Assembly: GCF_001956315.1 (NCBI RefSeq)
Contig: NZ_MOLY01000033.1
Span: 62,001 to 126,000 of the forward strand
DNA length: 64,000 nt
Source: Sphingomonas montana
Lineage (GTDB): Bacteria > Pseudomonadota > Alphaproteobacteria > Sphingomonadales > Sphingomonadaceae
Reading direction: 5' to 3'
Shown: one piece after another, positions 28,865-37,761 of the stretch
Layout: each line of letters begins with the position of its first letter
Numbering within the stretch: the first letter of the stretch is position 1
Notes under the pieces: generated by a model
What the model saw: the letters and a program-made list of their open reading frames with translations, nothing else
Database searches by the model: none
What the model was told of the DNA's origin: nothing
Position numbers and translations under genes: made by a program

Positions 28865-29637
28865 GCAGCTTCCCTGACGGGCCTGCTTGGCTTCCGGGCA
28901 CTTCACGAGGCGGCCCCTGACGTTCTTGCAGGGGGCGGCGTAAGCCGGAGCCGCAGTTGAACCGAGCAGAGTAGGAGGCAGTATGGAACAGGCCGCCGCA
29001 AGTCCCGCATCGGATCGGCCGCGATGAGGATAGTCCTGGGAAGCTTGATATTCGTGCGCCGGTCAATTTACGCGCTCGTAACCTTACAAGACCGCGCTGC
29101 CGTTGTTCCATTCCGGCTTGTAGATCGCCTGTCACTGCTCAACCGTGACCGGGCCGTTCATTCTTGGTTGAGATACGGAGCGCTTGAATCGCCTGTCGTC
29201 AGCCTGACGCTCGCCAGAAGTTTGACAGGGCAAATGAGATCAAATCCCAGGGTAGCAAACGAACAGGCAGCGGTAGAACGGATCGTTTACGTTCCGCCGC
29301 TACGTCCGGGATATGACTTCGCATCAGCAATTAGTCGCAATAAATCTGACCGGGGTCGTCACGTCGGCCATGGTCCCGATCGGCGGCCGAGCCAATGCAA
29401 GGCCTGTGCGACAAACGGTCGCAAAACGGCTCTCGAACAGACCGCTTTCAGCCGCGTGCGTTCCGCAACGACGGACACCGCAGACAGGCGACTGCCGGCG
29501 TGCTTGCGAGGACGCGCGCGCAGCAGTTGCTATGCCGATCTGCCGTGGGGAGACCCGGCACGGTGCCGAAATGGACGGCGACAATGATGGGGTTGCTCGC
29601 GAACCGCTTTATCCCCGCACGAGCAACTGATCGTCCA
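28865..29637. other. 773-bp region without a supported gene
   Basis: The region lies between the two c-di-GMP genes. A plus-strand open frame at 29024-29587 (187 codons) starts hydrophobic (MRIVLGSLIFVRRSIYALV) but turns into arginine-rich, low-complexity sequence, so I do not call it. A 6-bp-stem hairpin, CCCCTG-N9-CAGGGG, at 28914-28934 lies soon after the PAS-GGDEF-EAL stop but has no T run. No mobile-element signature is seen. Confidence 0.4.
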
Positions 29638-30630
29638 ATGTCGCTCCACCAACCTGCCCCGCGAACCCACCAACGCGGTACGGAGGCACTGGCCTTTCTG
29701 GTCGTGCATCGCCTACCCCCCACTCCGCATAATTACATGCTGGCTTACCTCGTTCTGAACGAGCCGGACTCTGCAATCGCGCGTGCCGTCAACGCGATCA
29801 CCGACGGGCGCATCCGGATCAGGCAAGCCGACGCGGACAAGATCATTTGCCTGCACGGTAATGGTAACGCGGTAAGCGGTCTTACCGATATGGTCGCCGC
29901 CGAGCGTGACGCGGTTCGCCACCAGACGTTGCGGCTGGGCGACATGGCATCCTCTGCCGCCGCGGCGTCGGAAGCGTTCACCGCGGACCTGAACGCGGAA
30001 GCGGATATGTTGAGCGCAGACACCGTCAACACCGTGCAGATCCTTGCCCGGATGATCGAACGATCCCGACGCGCCGAACACGATCTGAAGGCAGCGGCAG
30101 ACAGGGTCGAGGCGCTACGTCAGGAACTGGACGCTGCACGCGGCGACGCCGAGCGCGATCAACTGACAGGGCTCGCCAACCGGCGCGGCATCGAACGTCG
30201 TTTGCGGACGCTGGCGGACGATGGCCGGGACTGTGCCATCGGTCTCTGCGACGTCGACCACTTCAAGTCCATCAACGACCGCTTCGGCCACGTTGTCGGC
30301 GACCGGGTCCTCATGCAGATTGGTTCGGTACTTGCCGCCGCCTGTGCCCCGCATCTTGTAGGGCGCTGGGGTGGCGAGGAGTTCCTTATCGTGCTGGAGG
30401 ACCGTACTGAGCATGAGGGCATCAAGGTGCTCGATCGCGCGCGGGCCGACCTTGTGTCCCACGACTTCAAGGTGCGCGAAACCAACGAACCGATCGGCAG
30501 GGTTTCATTCTCGGCGGGCGTCGCGGTTGCGCAGGGCGACTATGAAGACAGGATCGCCGCAATACGGAAGGCGGACGTCATCCTGTACCGTGCCAAGGCA
30601 GCGGGCCGGAACTGCGTGTTCGGGAGTTAG
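29638..30630 (+). CDS. GGDEF-domain diguanylate cyclase
   Basis: A 330-residue cytosolic protein. The N-terminal part is helical (TEALAFLVVHRLPPTPHNY, later a coiled coil from about residue 140 to 170). The GGDEF domain begins DQLTGLANRRGIERRL, has DVDHFKSINDRFGHVVGD and the intact active site RWGGEEFLIV, and closes with ADVILYRAKAAGRN. It should make c-di-GMP from two GTP. No RxxD inhibitory site is obvious before the active site. It probably opposes the nearby EAL protein. Confidence 0.9.
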   Translation: MSLHQPAPRTHQRGTEALAFLVVHRLPPTPHNYMLAYLVLNEPDSAIARAVNAITDGRIRIRQADADKIICLHGNGNAVSGLTDMVAAERDAVRHQTLRLGDMASSAAAASEAFTADLNAEADMLSADTVNTVQILARMIERSRRAEHDLKAAADRVEALRQELDAARGDAERDQLTGLANRRGIERRLRTLADDGRDCAIGLCDVDHFKSINDRFGHVVGDRVLMQIGSVLAAACAPHLVGRWGGEEFLIVLEDRTEHEGIKVLDRARADLVSHDFKVRETNEPIGRVSFSAGVAVAQGDYEDRIAAIRKADVILYRAKAAGRNCVFGS

Positions 30631-30928
30631 AACGGGCACGTGACCTGCTCGCTCCGGTACAGATCGCCATCCCCATCCAGCGATCCAGGACGAGCAAGCG
30701 CTTAGGATGGCAACGAGGACCGCGAAGCCCGCTTGTGCAATCCAGCGCGAGTGTGACGATGGCTTGAACCGAAAGATTGCCGCGCCCGCGACAAGGGCGC
30801 GTCAGAACTGCACCTCGCAAGTGTAGGGTGGCAGGATCAAGGACGCAGCTTGACCACCGGATCAGAAGTCGTCCTTACCGGGTGATTGCCAGCCCCATAT
30901 TTGGGGGTGCCAGAACTACCAGAAAACG

Positions 30929-31005
30929 TGGTGCGCCCGGGTGGATTCGAACCACCGACCACAAGCTTAGAAGGCTAGTGCTCTATCCGACTGAGCTACG
31001 GGCGC
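30929..31005 (-). tRNA. tRNA-Arg (anticodon UCU)
   Basis: A 77-nt cloverleaf including encoded CCA. On the minus strand: acceptor GCGCCCG pairs with CGGGCGC; D-arm GCTC..GAGC; anticodon loop CTTCTAA (anticodon TCT); T-arm GGTGG-TTCGAAT-CCACC; discriminator A, then CCA. The anticodon stem CTAGC/GCTTG has one U-U mismatch. It reads AGA, with AGG by wobble; both are rare codons in a high-GC genome. Confidence 0.95.
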
Positions 31006-31087
31006 CCGGGTCGATGATAGTCTAGAAGGCCGGGCCAGGGAACCCGGTGGTAAGGGGCGGCGGCCGTGACCGCCGCCCCTCGCCAGA

Positions 31088-33067
31088 TCAGAGCGCCAGG
31101 CGCGCGCCGATCGTGAAGTTGTGGAACTGACGCTGGTTGTCGAACTGCACGTCATAGTCGGCGACGAGCGAGAGCGGACCGTTGCCCGAGATGTTGAGCG
31201 ATGCGCCGGCGTTGTAATAGTCCTGGTACAGCGGCGTGGTCACGAAGTTGAACTGCGAACCGATGCCGGGCTGCTGGAAATTGGCCGCGATGTTGCGACG
31301 CTGGTTCCGGAACTCGTACATATAGCCGCCGCGGACCTGCGGCCGGACCGTCGCGCCGCCGACTTCGAACTTGGTGCCGACGCGTGCGCCGACGTTCGAA
31401 CGGATCGACACGCGGTTCATGTCGTTCGGCAGCACCAGTGCGAACGCCGCACCGGGGGTCTCGGAGAAGCCGTCAATCTTCAGATCGGCGTAACGGACCT
31501 GCGCGAACGGTTCGATCTCGAAATTCCGGATCTGGAAGCTGAGGCCGGTCGCGGCACCACCGGTGATGATGCGGCCGCTGGTGCGGGCGAAGGTCGAACC
31601 GGAATAGTTGCCGAACGACAGGTTGCGGGACAGCTTCCAGTCGAGGTCGGTGTAGCTGCCCCATGCATCGACGTAGAGCGGACCGACGGCGGCGGTGCCG
31701 TAGGCGCCCGCATACCAGCTTTTCAACGTGCCGGTGGCCGCGTTGCCGCGCGCCAGATCGGCATCGGTGTTGCTGTAGCCGCCGAACACGCCGAGCGCCG
31801 CGGTCGGCGTCAGGCGGAAATCGGCGCCGCCGAGGAAGTGATATTCGTCGGTCTGGACGCGGTAGCGATCCTGCGCCGCATCGATCCGGCCGAACCGGCT
31901 GCCGCCGCTGATCCACGCGCCGACCTTGCCGGCTTCATCGAGCGTCACGCGGCTGCCGTCGTCGGTGACCGCATTGCCGCGCAGATCGCGCGTGTAGCGC
32001 AGGACGGTCGATTCCTGCGATTCGAGAACGCCGTAGGAGATGTCGGGCAGCGACTGGAACGCCGCGGGGGTCAGCGACTGGAGCAGTGCGGACTGTGCCG
32101 CGGCATTGCCCGTCTGCGCGTCGATACCGTTAAAGATGCCGAGCGTGCCATCGTTCGGCGTCGTGGCGAAGTTGTCGAGCACGGTGCCGACATTCTGCTG
32201 GTTCTGGGTCAGGCCCATCGACTGGAACGACGCCAGTTCGGTCGCGAGGCCGTTATAGGTCTGGTTGCCCGAGATCGCGCCGAGTGCGGTCGCGGTGCCT
32301 GTCGCCAGGTTCACCGAATAGAGCGAGGTGACGCCCGTGGTGGGGTTGGTGAGCGTGGCGTAGGCCTGACCCGAACGGTCGATGTCGAAGCCGACATTGC
32401 CGTTGGTCGCGATGCCCGTGGTGGTGCCGACCGAGAACAGCGTTCCCGTGTTCGGACCGACGGTGCCGCTCGCATTGCCCTGCGTCGCGAGGCGCGCGGT
32501 GCCGCCGGAGGTGTCGAGGACGTACAGCGTCGTGGTGGTCGCGCCGGCGACGTTGTTGGTATAGGCGGCGCCGGCAAGCACGGGAGCGGTGCCGAAGCGG
32601 GCATCGCCCGCGGCGTAGGTCAGCGTGCCGTCCGTCGCCGCGAGCGTGCCGTTGGTCTGGTTCAGACGCAGATCGGTGCGGTTGCCGTTGACGTAGCGGA
32701 TCCGATCGACGGTCGGGTTGAAATCCAGCCCGGCAGCGGCGCCGGTGGCGTTGGCGGCAGCGGCGATCGGCGCGCCGACCGCGGCGGCGGTGCCGGTGCG
32801 GCCGTTGATCGAATAGAGCTGGCCGACATTATCGAGCGCGTACAGCAGGCGCGGGCTGGCGGGGCGATAGTCGAAACCCTGCAGCGTGCGTCCAGCGGCG
32901 ATGCCGGTGATCGCGGTGGTGCGCGCGATGGTGCCGGGGGTGGCGGCGTTGACCGAGACGAGGGCGTTGGTGCCGCTGCGCAGGGTCTGGACCGACTGGG
33001 CCGATGCAGTGCCGGCCATAAGGGTGCCCGCCCCGAACAAGATGGCCCGTTTAAGGTTCGTCTGCAT
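31088..33067 (-). CDS. DUF4394 domain autotransporter
   Basis: 659 residues. Signal peptide MQTNLKRAILFGAGTLMAGTASA. Residues ~30-275 match DUF4394 (LVSVNAATPGTIARTTAITG, LQGFDYRPASPRLLYAL, VGFDIDRSGQAYA), a repeat-rich beta fold of unknown role. Residues ~395-659 form an outer-membrane autotransporter beta-barrel with alternating strands, ending FTIGARLAL with a terminal hydrophobic residue as expected for Bam recognition. Start at 33067; the next upstream ATG lacks a signal peptide. A type V secreted surface protein is inferred. A long open frame on the other strand is a shadow of this gene. Confidence 0.85.
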   Translation of the reverse strand: MQTNLKRAILFGAGTLMAGTASAQSVQTLRSGTNALVSVNAATPGTIARTTAITGIAAGRTLQGFDYRPASPRLLYALDNVGQLYSINGRTGTAAAVGAPIAAAANATGAAAGLDFNPTVDRIRYVNGNRTDLRLNQTNGTLAATDGTLTYAAGDARFGTAPVLAGAAYTNNVAGATTTTLYVLDTSGGTARLATQGNASGTVGPNTGTLFSVGTTTGIATNGNVGFDIDRSGQAYATLTNPTTGVTSLYSVNLATGTATALGAISGNQTYNGLATELASFQSMGLTQNQQNVGTVLDNFATTPNDGTLGIFNGIDAQTGNAAAQSALLQSLTPAAFQSLPDISYGVLESQESTVLRYTRDLRGNAVTDDGSRVTLDEAGKVGAWISGGSRFGRIDAAQDRYRVQTDEYHFLGGADFRLTPTAALGVFGGYSNTDADLARGNAATGTLKSWYAGAYGTAAVGPLYVDAWGSYTDLDWKLSRNLSFGNYSGSTFARTSGRIITGGAATGLSFQIRNFEIEPFAQVRYADLKIDGFSETPGAAFALVLPNDMNRVSIRSNVGARVGTKFEVGGATVRPQVRGGYMYEFRNQRRNIAANFQQPGIGSQFNFVTTPLYQDYYNAGASLNISGNGPLSLVADYDVQFDNQRQFHNFTIGARLAL

Positions 33068-33205
33068 GATTTTCGCCTCCCTAATACTCTCGATCATTCC
33101 GCGATCCGGTGAGTTACGGGAGCGAATGCGCCAATGATGCAGAGGAGCCGGTCGAGAGGTATTAATTCGCAACTGTTGCCGTCTTGCACCAGTTGCGCGC
33201 AGGCC

Positions 33206-33865
33206 TCAGCGGTTGAGATAGCCTTCGAACAGCCGGCGGCCGTCCTGTCCGCCATGCGCGGGTTCGACGCTACGTTCCGGATGCGGCATCATGCCCAGCA
33301 CGTTGCCGGCCTCGTTGACGATCCCGGCGATCGCGCGGGCCGAGCCGTTGACCGTATCGGCGTAGCGGAAGGCGACGCGCCCCTCGCCTTCGATCCGATC
33401 GAGCGTTTCGGCATCGGCGGCGTAGTTTCCGTCATGATGCGCGACCGGCACCGTGATGGTTTCGCCGGCGGCATAGGCGCGCAGGAAGGGACTTTCGGCA
33501 TTGCCCACGGTCAACGCGACATCGCGACAGACGAAGCCCAGCCCGGCGTTGCGCATGAGCGCGCCCGGCAGCAGGCCGGCCTCGGTCAAAACCTGGAAGC
33601 CGTTGCAGACGCCGAGGACGCCCACGCCGCGGTCGGCCGCCGCCGCAACCGCCCGCATGATCGGGCTACGCGCCGCCATCGCGCCGGAACGCAGATAGTC
33701 GCCATAGGAAAAGCCGCCCGGTACACCGACGAGGTCGATTCCGTCCGGCAGTTCGGTATCGCGGTGCCAGACCATGATGGGGGCCGTGCCGGTGACGTCG
33801 CGCAACGCGACCGCAAGATCGCGATCGCAGTTGGAACCGGGGAAGACGATGACGGCGGTCTTCAT
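33206..33865 (-). CDS. purQ: Phosphoribosylformylglycinamidine synthase subunit PurQ
   Basis: A 219-residue glutaminase subunit of the purine-pathway enzyme that converts FGAR to FGAM. Class-I amidotransferase triad is visible: nucleophile Cys in [10 protein letters not shown], His and Glu in MMPHPERS. N-terminus [17 protein letters not shown] is typical. It begins 4 bases after purS ends; purL is not in the window. Confidence 0.95.
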   Translation of the reverse strand: MKTAVIVFPGSNCDRDLAVALRDVTGTAPIMVWHRDTELPDGIDLVGVPGGFSYGDYLRSGAMAARSPIMRAVAAAADRGVGVLGVCNGFQVLTEAGLLPGALMRNAGLGFVCRDVALTVGNAESPFLRAYAAGETITVPVAHHDGNYAADAETLDRIEGEGRVAFRYADTVNGSARAIAGIVNEAGNVLGMMPHPERSVEPAHGGQDGRRLFEGYLNR

Positions 33866-33869
33866 GGCG

Positions 33870-34100
33870 TCAGGCCCGCTCGATCCGGTAATTTTCGATC
33901 ACCGTGTTGGCGAGCAGCTTGCGGCACATCGCGTCGATGTCCGCATCGCTGGTGCCGTCGGCCAGATCTAGTTCGATCAGCTTGCCCACGCGCACGTCGC
34001 TGACGCCGGCGAAACCGAGCCCTTCGAGTGCATGTGCGATGGCGCGTCCCTGCGGATCGAGGACGCCGGTCTTGAGCGTGACGTGGATACGGGTTTTCAT
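33870..34100 (-). CDS. purS: Phosphoribosylformylglycinamidine synthase subunit PurS
   Basis: A 76-residue small subunit that bridges PurQ and PurL in the FGAM synthase complex: [40 protein letters not shown] and [16 protein letters not shown]. The start at 34100 matches the family N-terminus; longer upstream frames are spurious. It is followed by purQ after 4 bases, one operon. Confidence 0.95.
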   Translation of the reverse strand: MKTRIHVTLKTGVLDPQGRAIAHALEGLGFAGVSDVRVGKLIELDLADGTSDADIDAMCRKLLANTVIENYRIERA

Positions 34101-34205
34101 GGCCTGCCTTCGGGCGATTTCGCGGGTTCTATGCCGGTGTGCGCGGATCGGGGCAAGATGCTTGGCGCAAGATCGGCGCCGATGGGCGGATGGGGAAGTG
34201 GACGG

Positions 34206-34850
34206 ATGGGTAGAACCGAATGGGTGGGGCGGACGGTGGCGCCGCCGCGATTCGTTTTGTTCGGCGTGCTGGCGCTGATCGCGGTGCCGGTCGCGAGCCT
34301 GTCGTTTGGCTGGCGGCTGGGCGCGATGGCGGGATTCGACGTGGCCGGAGGCGTATTCCTGCTGTCGACCGTCTCGCTGTTCGCGCGGCGGGCGGACGGG
34401 ATGCGGCGCGCGGCGCAGGCGAACGACGCGAACCGGACGGCCTTGCTGGCGATCACGCTGGGCGTCATGCTGGTCGTGCTGATATCGGTCGCGGCGGAAC
34501 TGGCGCAGCAGGGCGCGCCGGATCGCGGGGCCATATGGCTGATCCTGGCCACGCTGGTGCTGGTCTGGGCATTCAGCAACCTGGTGTTCGCGCTGCATTA
34601 TGCGCATCTGTTCTACCTGCCGGATGCGGAGGGGCGCGACCGGCAGGGACTGCGCTTTCCGGATACGGAAGAGCCGGATTACGGGGATTTTCTGTACTTC
34701 GCCTGCACGCTGGGAATGACGTTCCAGACGTCCGACGTGGAGGTCCGCGCGCGGGCGATGCGGCGGGTGGTGCTGTTCCATTCGCTGGCGGCGTTCCTGT
34801 TCAATCTGGGCGTGGTGGCGTTCACGATCAACGTGTTGGGGGGTGGGTAG
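34206..34850 (+). CDS. DUF1345 membrane protein
   Basis: A 214-residue protein with about five membrane segments: VLFGVLALIAVPVASLSF, AGFDVAGGVFLLSTVSLFA, LLAITLGVMLVVLISVAAEL, IWLILATLVLVWAFSNLVFA, and a last helix LAAFLFNLGVVAFTINVL. The family signature HYAHLFY and DYGDFLYFACTLGMTFQTSD is present. The start at 34206 has GGGGAAG seven bases upstream; ATG at 34182 is possible. Function unknown. Divergent from purS. Confidence 0.8.
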   Translation: MGRTEWVGRTVAPPRFVLFGVLALIAVPVASLSFGWRLGAMAGFDVAGGVFLLSTVSLFARRADGMRRAAQANDANRTALLAITLGVMLVVLISVAAELAQQGAPDRGAIWLILATLVLVWAFSNLVFALHYAHLFYLPDAEGRDRQGLRFPDTEEPDYGDFLYFACTLGMTFQTSDVEVRARAMRRVVLFHSLAAFLFNLGVVAFTINVLGGG

Positions 34851-34874
34851 GGGACGCGCTGCCTAACCCCGTTT

Positions 34875-34995
34875 CGTCATCCCGGACGTGATCCGGGATC
34901 CCGCTTTTTTTGGGGCGAGGCTTGGATGGGACGCCGTCCATCGGCTCGCCCGCGGGAGAGAAGAAGCGGGATCCCGGAACAAGTCCGGGATGACG
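34875..34995. repeat. 121-bp inverted-repeat element (REP-like)
   Basis: The two ends form nearly perfect ~30-bp arms: CGTCATCCCGGAC... (34875-34906) against ...GTCCGGGATGACG (34964-34995). A second inner hairpin is built on GGCGAG/CTCGCC and GATGG/CCATC. It lies between the convergent DUF1345 and cytochrome c genes and could fold as one long cruciform or act as a two-way terminator. The terminal GTCATCC/GGATGAC is shared with the repeats at 41.1 and 58.4 kb, but the centre differs. Confidence 0.8.
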
Positions 34996-35032
34996 TTGGG
35001 TTTTGGGTCGGGGCGCATCCCGACCCTCGGCC

Positions 35033-35734
35033 CTACTTCTCCTGCGCGCTGGTGCCGGAGGTGGCGGGGGCGGCTTCGCCGGCGATGTTCCCCTTGGGGC
35101 TCTTGGCGGCCTGCGCCTCGGTCTGGACGGTCGATGCGCCGCCTTCGGGCGTGCTGGGTGCGGCGGACGTGCCCGCGGCGGGTGCGGCCGCAGGGGCCTC
35201 GGCGGGGGCGGCGGGCATCGGCAACGGGCTGTCGCTGGTGCTGTTCAGATAGGCGATGACGTTGGCGCGGTCTTCCGGCTTGCTGAGGCCGGCGAAGGTC
35301 ATCTTCGTGCCGGGGGCATAGGCCTTGGGACTGGTGAGCCAAGCGTTGAGATTGGCCCAGTCCCACGCGCCGGGCTTCCCCTTCAACGCGTCGGAATAGG
35401 GGAAGCCCGCGACATGGCCGTGCGCCGCGCCGACCGTACCGTACAGATTGGGGCCGACGCCGTTGGCCCCGCCCTTCGCATCGGTGTGGCAGGCGGCGCA
35501 TTTCTTGAAAACTTCCGCGCCTTTTTCCGGGCTGGCGGACGCCAGGTAGAATTCGATCGGCTTTTCGGCGACGGCGGGGCCGGCACCTTCCTCGGCCTCC
35601 ACCCCTTCGACGACATAGCCCATCTTTTCCGGGCGTTCGGCGTGAAAATATTCACCGGTCACGATCGACAGGCCAAGGGCGGCGATGCCCCCGAAGAGCA
35701 CCCAGCCCGCGATGGTATTGCCGCGATCGTCCAT
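35033..35734 (-). CDS. Membrane-anchored cytochrome c (CycM-like)
   Basis: A 233-residue class I cytochrome c. N-terminal anchor AGWVLFGGIAALGLSIVTG, haem site FKKCAACHTD (CxxCH) and distal ligand Met in APGTKMTFAGLSK. A long Ala/Pro-rich tail (~residues 172-233) follows the haem domain. CycM proteins carry electrons from the bc1 complex to aa3 oxidase in alphaproteobacteria; that role is inferred. The start at 35734 (MDDRGNTIAGW) is family-typical. Confidence 0.9.
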   Translation of the reverse strand: MDDRGNTIAGWVLFGGIAALGLSIVTGEYFHAERPEKMGYVVEGVEAEEGAGPAVAEKPIEFYLASASPEKGAEVFKKCAACHTDAKGGANGVGPNLYGTVGAAHGHVAGFPYSDALKGKPGAWDWANLNAWLTSPKAYAPGTKMTFAGLSKPEDRANVIAYLNSTSDSPLPMPAAPAEAPAAAPAAGTSAAPSTPEGGASTVQTEAQAAKSPKGNIAGEAAPATSGTSAQEK

Positions 35735-35872
35735 GCCGTGTGAAACTCCCCTGCGCAGCCTCGTTGCCCGGTGCGACCGGGCCGGCCCTTCCTCCGACCT
35801 TTAAGTGGCGAATGCGCGCATCGCAAGCATGCTTGCCGCCCGCCGGCATCGACCGTAAGCGCGGGGACGCCC

Positions 35873-36799
35873 ATGGAAAACTATCCCGCCCCCGCCCGCG
35901 CCCGCGTTGCCGCGATGACCGCGGACGCCGCCGCCGAACCACACCGCGCGGTCGCGTTCCAGGGCGCGCCCGGCGCCAATTCGCATATCGCGGCGATGAC
36001 GGCGTTTCCCGGCGGCCTGCCGCTGCCCTGTTTCGCGTTCGAGGATGCGATCGATGCGGTGCGCGAGGGGCGTGCCGACTGTGCGATGATCCCGATCGAG
36101 AATTCGCTGCACGGCCGGGTGGCGGACATCCATTTTCTGCTGCCCGAATCCGGGCTGGTCATCACGGGCGAGCATTTCATGCCGATCCGGTACAGCCTGA
36201 TGGCGCGGCCGGGGGTGGAGGTTGCCGACGTGCGCGCGGCGGTGAGCCATCCGCAGGCGCTGGGCCAGTGCCGCGACTGGCTGCGCACGCGCGGCATAAG
36301 ACCGGTCAGCTATCCCGACACGGCGGGGGCGGCGGCGCTGGTGGCGGCGGTCGCGACCGATGCGCCGGGCAACGCGGCAGCGGAGGTTCAGGCAGCGATC
36401 GCGCCGGAGATGGCGGCGGCGCTGTACGGGCTGGACGTGATCGCCCGCGGGCTGGAGGATGCCGACCATAATATGACGCGGTTCGTGGTGCTGGCGCGCG
36501 CGGCCCCGGCGGATGCGGACCTGAGCGGCGCGTGCATGACGACCCTGGTGTTCGAAGTCCGCAACGTGCCGGCCGCGCTGTACAAGGCGATGGGCGGGTT
36601 CGCGACGAACGGCATCAACATGACCAAGCTGGAAAGCTACCAGCGCGGGGGCAGTTTCGCCGCGACCGAATTTTATTGCGACGTGGACGGGCGGCCGGAC
36701 GACCCGGCGCTGGGTCGCGCGCTGGAGGAACTGGCGTTCCACACCAAATGGATGCGCGTGCTGGGGACTTACCCGCAGGCGCGGGCGCGGGGGGTTTAG
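35873..36799 (+). CDS. pheA: Prephenate dehydratase
   Basis: A 308-residue enzyme that converts prephenate to phenylpyruvate in phenylalanine synthesis. The catalytic domain shows VAFQGAPGANSHIAA, DCAMIPIENSLHGRV, SHPQALGQC and the active-site TRF in HNMTRFVVLA. A C-terminal ACT domain follows (INMTKLESYQRGG, ATEFYCDVDG), giving Phe feedback control; the usual ESRP reads ESYQ here. Start at 35873 with GGGGAC upstream. No chorismate mutase domain, so it is monofunctional. Confidence 0.9.
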   Translation: MENYPAPARARVAAMTADAAAEPHRAVAFQGAPGANSHIAAMTAFPGGLPLPCFAFEDAIDAVREGRADCAMIPIENSLHGRVADIHFLLPESGLVITGEHFMPIRYSLMARPGVEVADVRAAVSHPQALGQCRDWLRTRGIRPVSYPDTAGAAALVAAVATDAPGNAAAEVQAAIAPEMAAALYGLDVIARGLEDADHNMTRFVVLARAAPADADLSGACMTTLVFEVRNVPAALYKAMGGFATNGINMTKLESYQRGGSFAATEFYCDVDGRPDDPALGRALEELAFHTKWMRVLGTYPQARARGV

Positions 36800-36808
36800 G
36801 TTGGTGCT

Positions 36809-36843
36809 CCCCATCATCCTGACGGACGTCAGGATAACAGGGG
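36809..36843. terminator. Hairpin between convergent genes, copy of the REP-like core
   Basis: ATCCTGAC-GGAC-GTCAGGAT is a perfect 8-bp stem with a 4-base loop (36816-36835), flanked by CCCC and GGGG that can extend it. It separates pheA (plus) and nudC (minus) with 49 bp in all, so a bidirectional terminator is likely although there is no T run. Its CATCCTGACGGACGTCAGGAT differs at one base from the core of the repeat at 41069. Confidence 0.55.
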
Positions 36844-36848
36844 AAGGG

Positions 36849-37724
36849 TCAGCTTCCCTGTTCTGCCAGCCATAGTGCGAAGAGCGTATGGGCGATGGCG
36901 TAGGGCGGGGGGGCGATGAAGCGGGCGGCCGGGTCGGTGGCCAGTGCGGCGCGGATGTCGTCGCGCGTGGCCCAGAATGCGTCTTCCAGTTCATTGTCGT
37001 CCAGCCGCAGCGTGTCGCCGGCGACCGGCGCGATGCAGGCGATCATCAGTTGCGAGGGGAAGGGCCATGGCTGGCTGACCAGGTAGCGGACGCCGGTGGC
37101 GGTGACGCCGGCTTCCTCCGCCAGTTCGCGCGCGACGGCTTCCTCGATCGATTCGCCAACCTCCACGAAGCCGGCCAGCGCGGAATAGCGGCCGGCGGGA
37201 AAGCTGCGCTGGCGACCGACGAGCACGCGCCCGGCATGTTCGGCGAGCATGATGACGACCGGATCGGTGCGTGGGAAATGTTCGGCGCGGCAGGTCGGGC
37301 AACGGCGGCCCCAGCCGGCCCGGAACATGGCGGTCGGCGTGCCGCATCGCGCGCAGAACCGGTGCCGGGCGTGCCAGTCGACCAGGCTGCGCGCGACGGC
37401 AAAGGTCGCGGCTTCCGACGCGGGCAGGTGATCCAGCATGACGGTGAGCGCCGCGCTGCGCCGGGCGGCGGGGGCGACGGCAGGGGTGAGCGCCACGAAC
37501 CGCGGTTCGCCGTCGATCAGCCCCAGCAGCGCCAGATCATGGTCTGGATCCGCTTCGGCAAGGCTGGTCCAGTCGAGCAGGCCGTCCGCGCCCGGTGCCG
37601 GATCGAGCCCGTTCAGCCGCAGCAGGCGCGCGCGGGGGGAGGCCATCGCATCTGCCACGGCGGCCGGATCCTGGCGCCAGGCATCGACGCGGTCGAGCGG
37701 GGAGCCGGTGAAGCCGGGGATCAT
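36849..37724 (-). CDS. nudC: NAD(+)/NADH diphosphatase
   Basis: A 291-residue Nudix hydrolase that cleaves NADH (and NAD-capped RNA in known NudC). A zinc ribbon is visible: FCARCGTPT then CPTCRAEHFPR. The Nudix box starts GFVEVGESIEEAVAREL and runs into AEEAGV; SQPWPFPSQLM is the NudC-specific motif after it. Start at 37724 (MIPGFTGSPLDRVD). It lies downstream of mutY on the same strand, 37 bp apart, so both nucleic-acid upkeep genes may be one transcript. Confidence 0.9.
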   Translation of the reverse strand: MIPGFTGSPLDRVDAWRQDPAAVADAMASPRARLLRLNGLDPAPGADGLLDWTSLAEADPDHDLALLGLIDGEPRFVALTPAVAPAARRSAALTVMLDHLPASEAATFAVARSLVDWHARHRFCARCGTPTAMFRAGWGRRCPTCRAEHFPRTDPVVIMLAEHAGRVLVGRQRSFPAGRYSALAGFVEVGESIEEAVARELAEEAGVTATGVRYLVSQPWPFPSQLMIACIAPVAGDTLRLDDNELEDAFWATRDDIRAALATDPAARFIAPPPYAIAHTLFALWLAEQGS

Positions 37725-37761
37725 GCCATGACCGGTAACGCGACAGCGCGGGCGGGAAGCA

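Noticed and set aside
29024-29587. 187-codon frame between the c-di-GMP genes
   Set aside because: Only the first ~20 residues look protein-like; the rest is Arg-rich with no homology I recognise.
31121-33112. 663-codon open frame antisense to the autotransporter
   Set aside because: Composition is Arg/Gly/Ala-rich with no domain; it mirrors the real gene, as expected in high-GC DNA.
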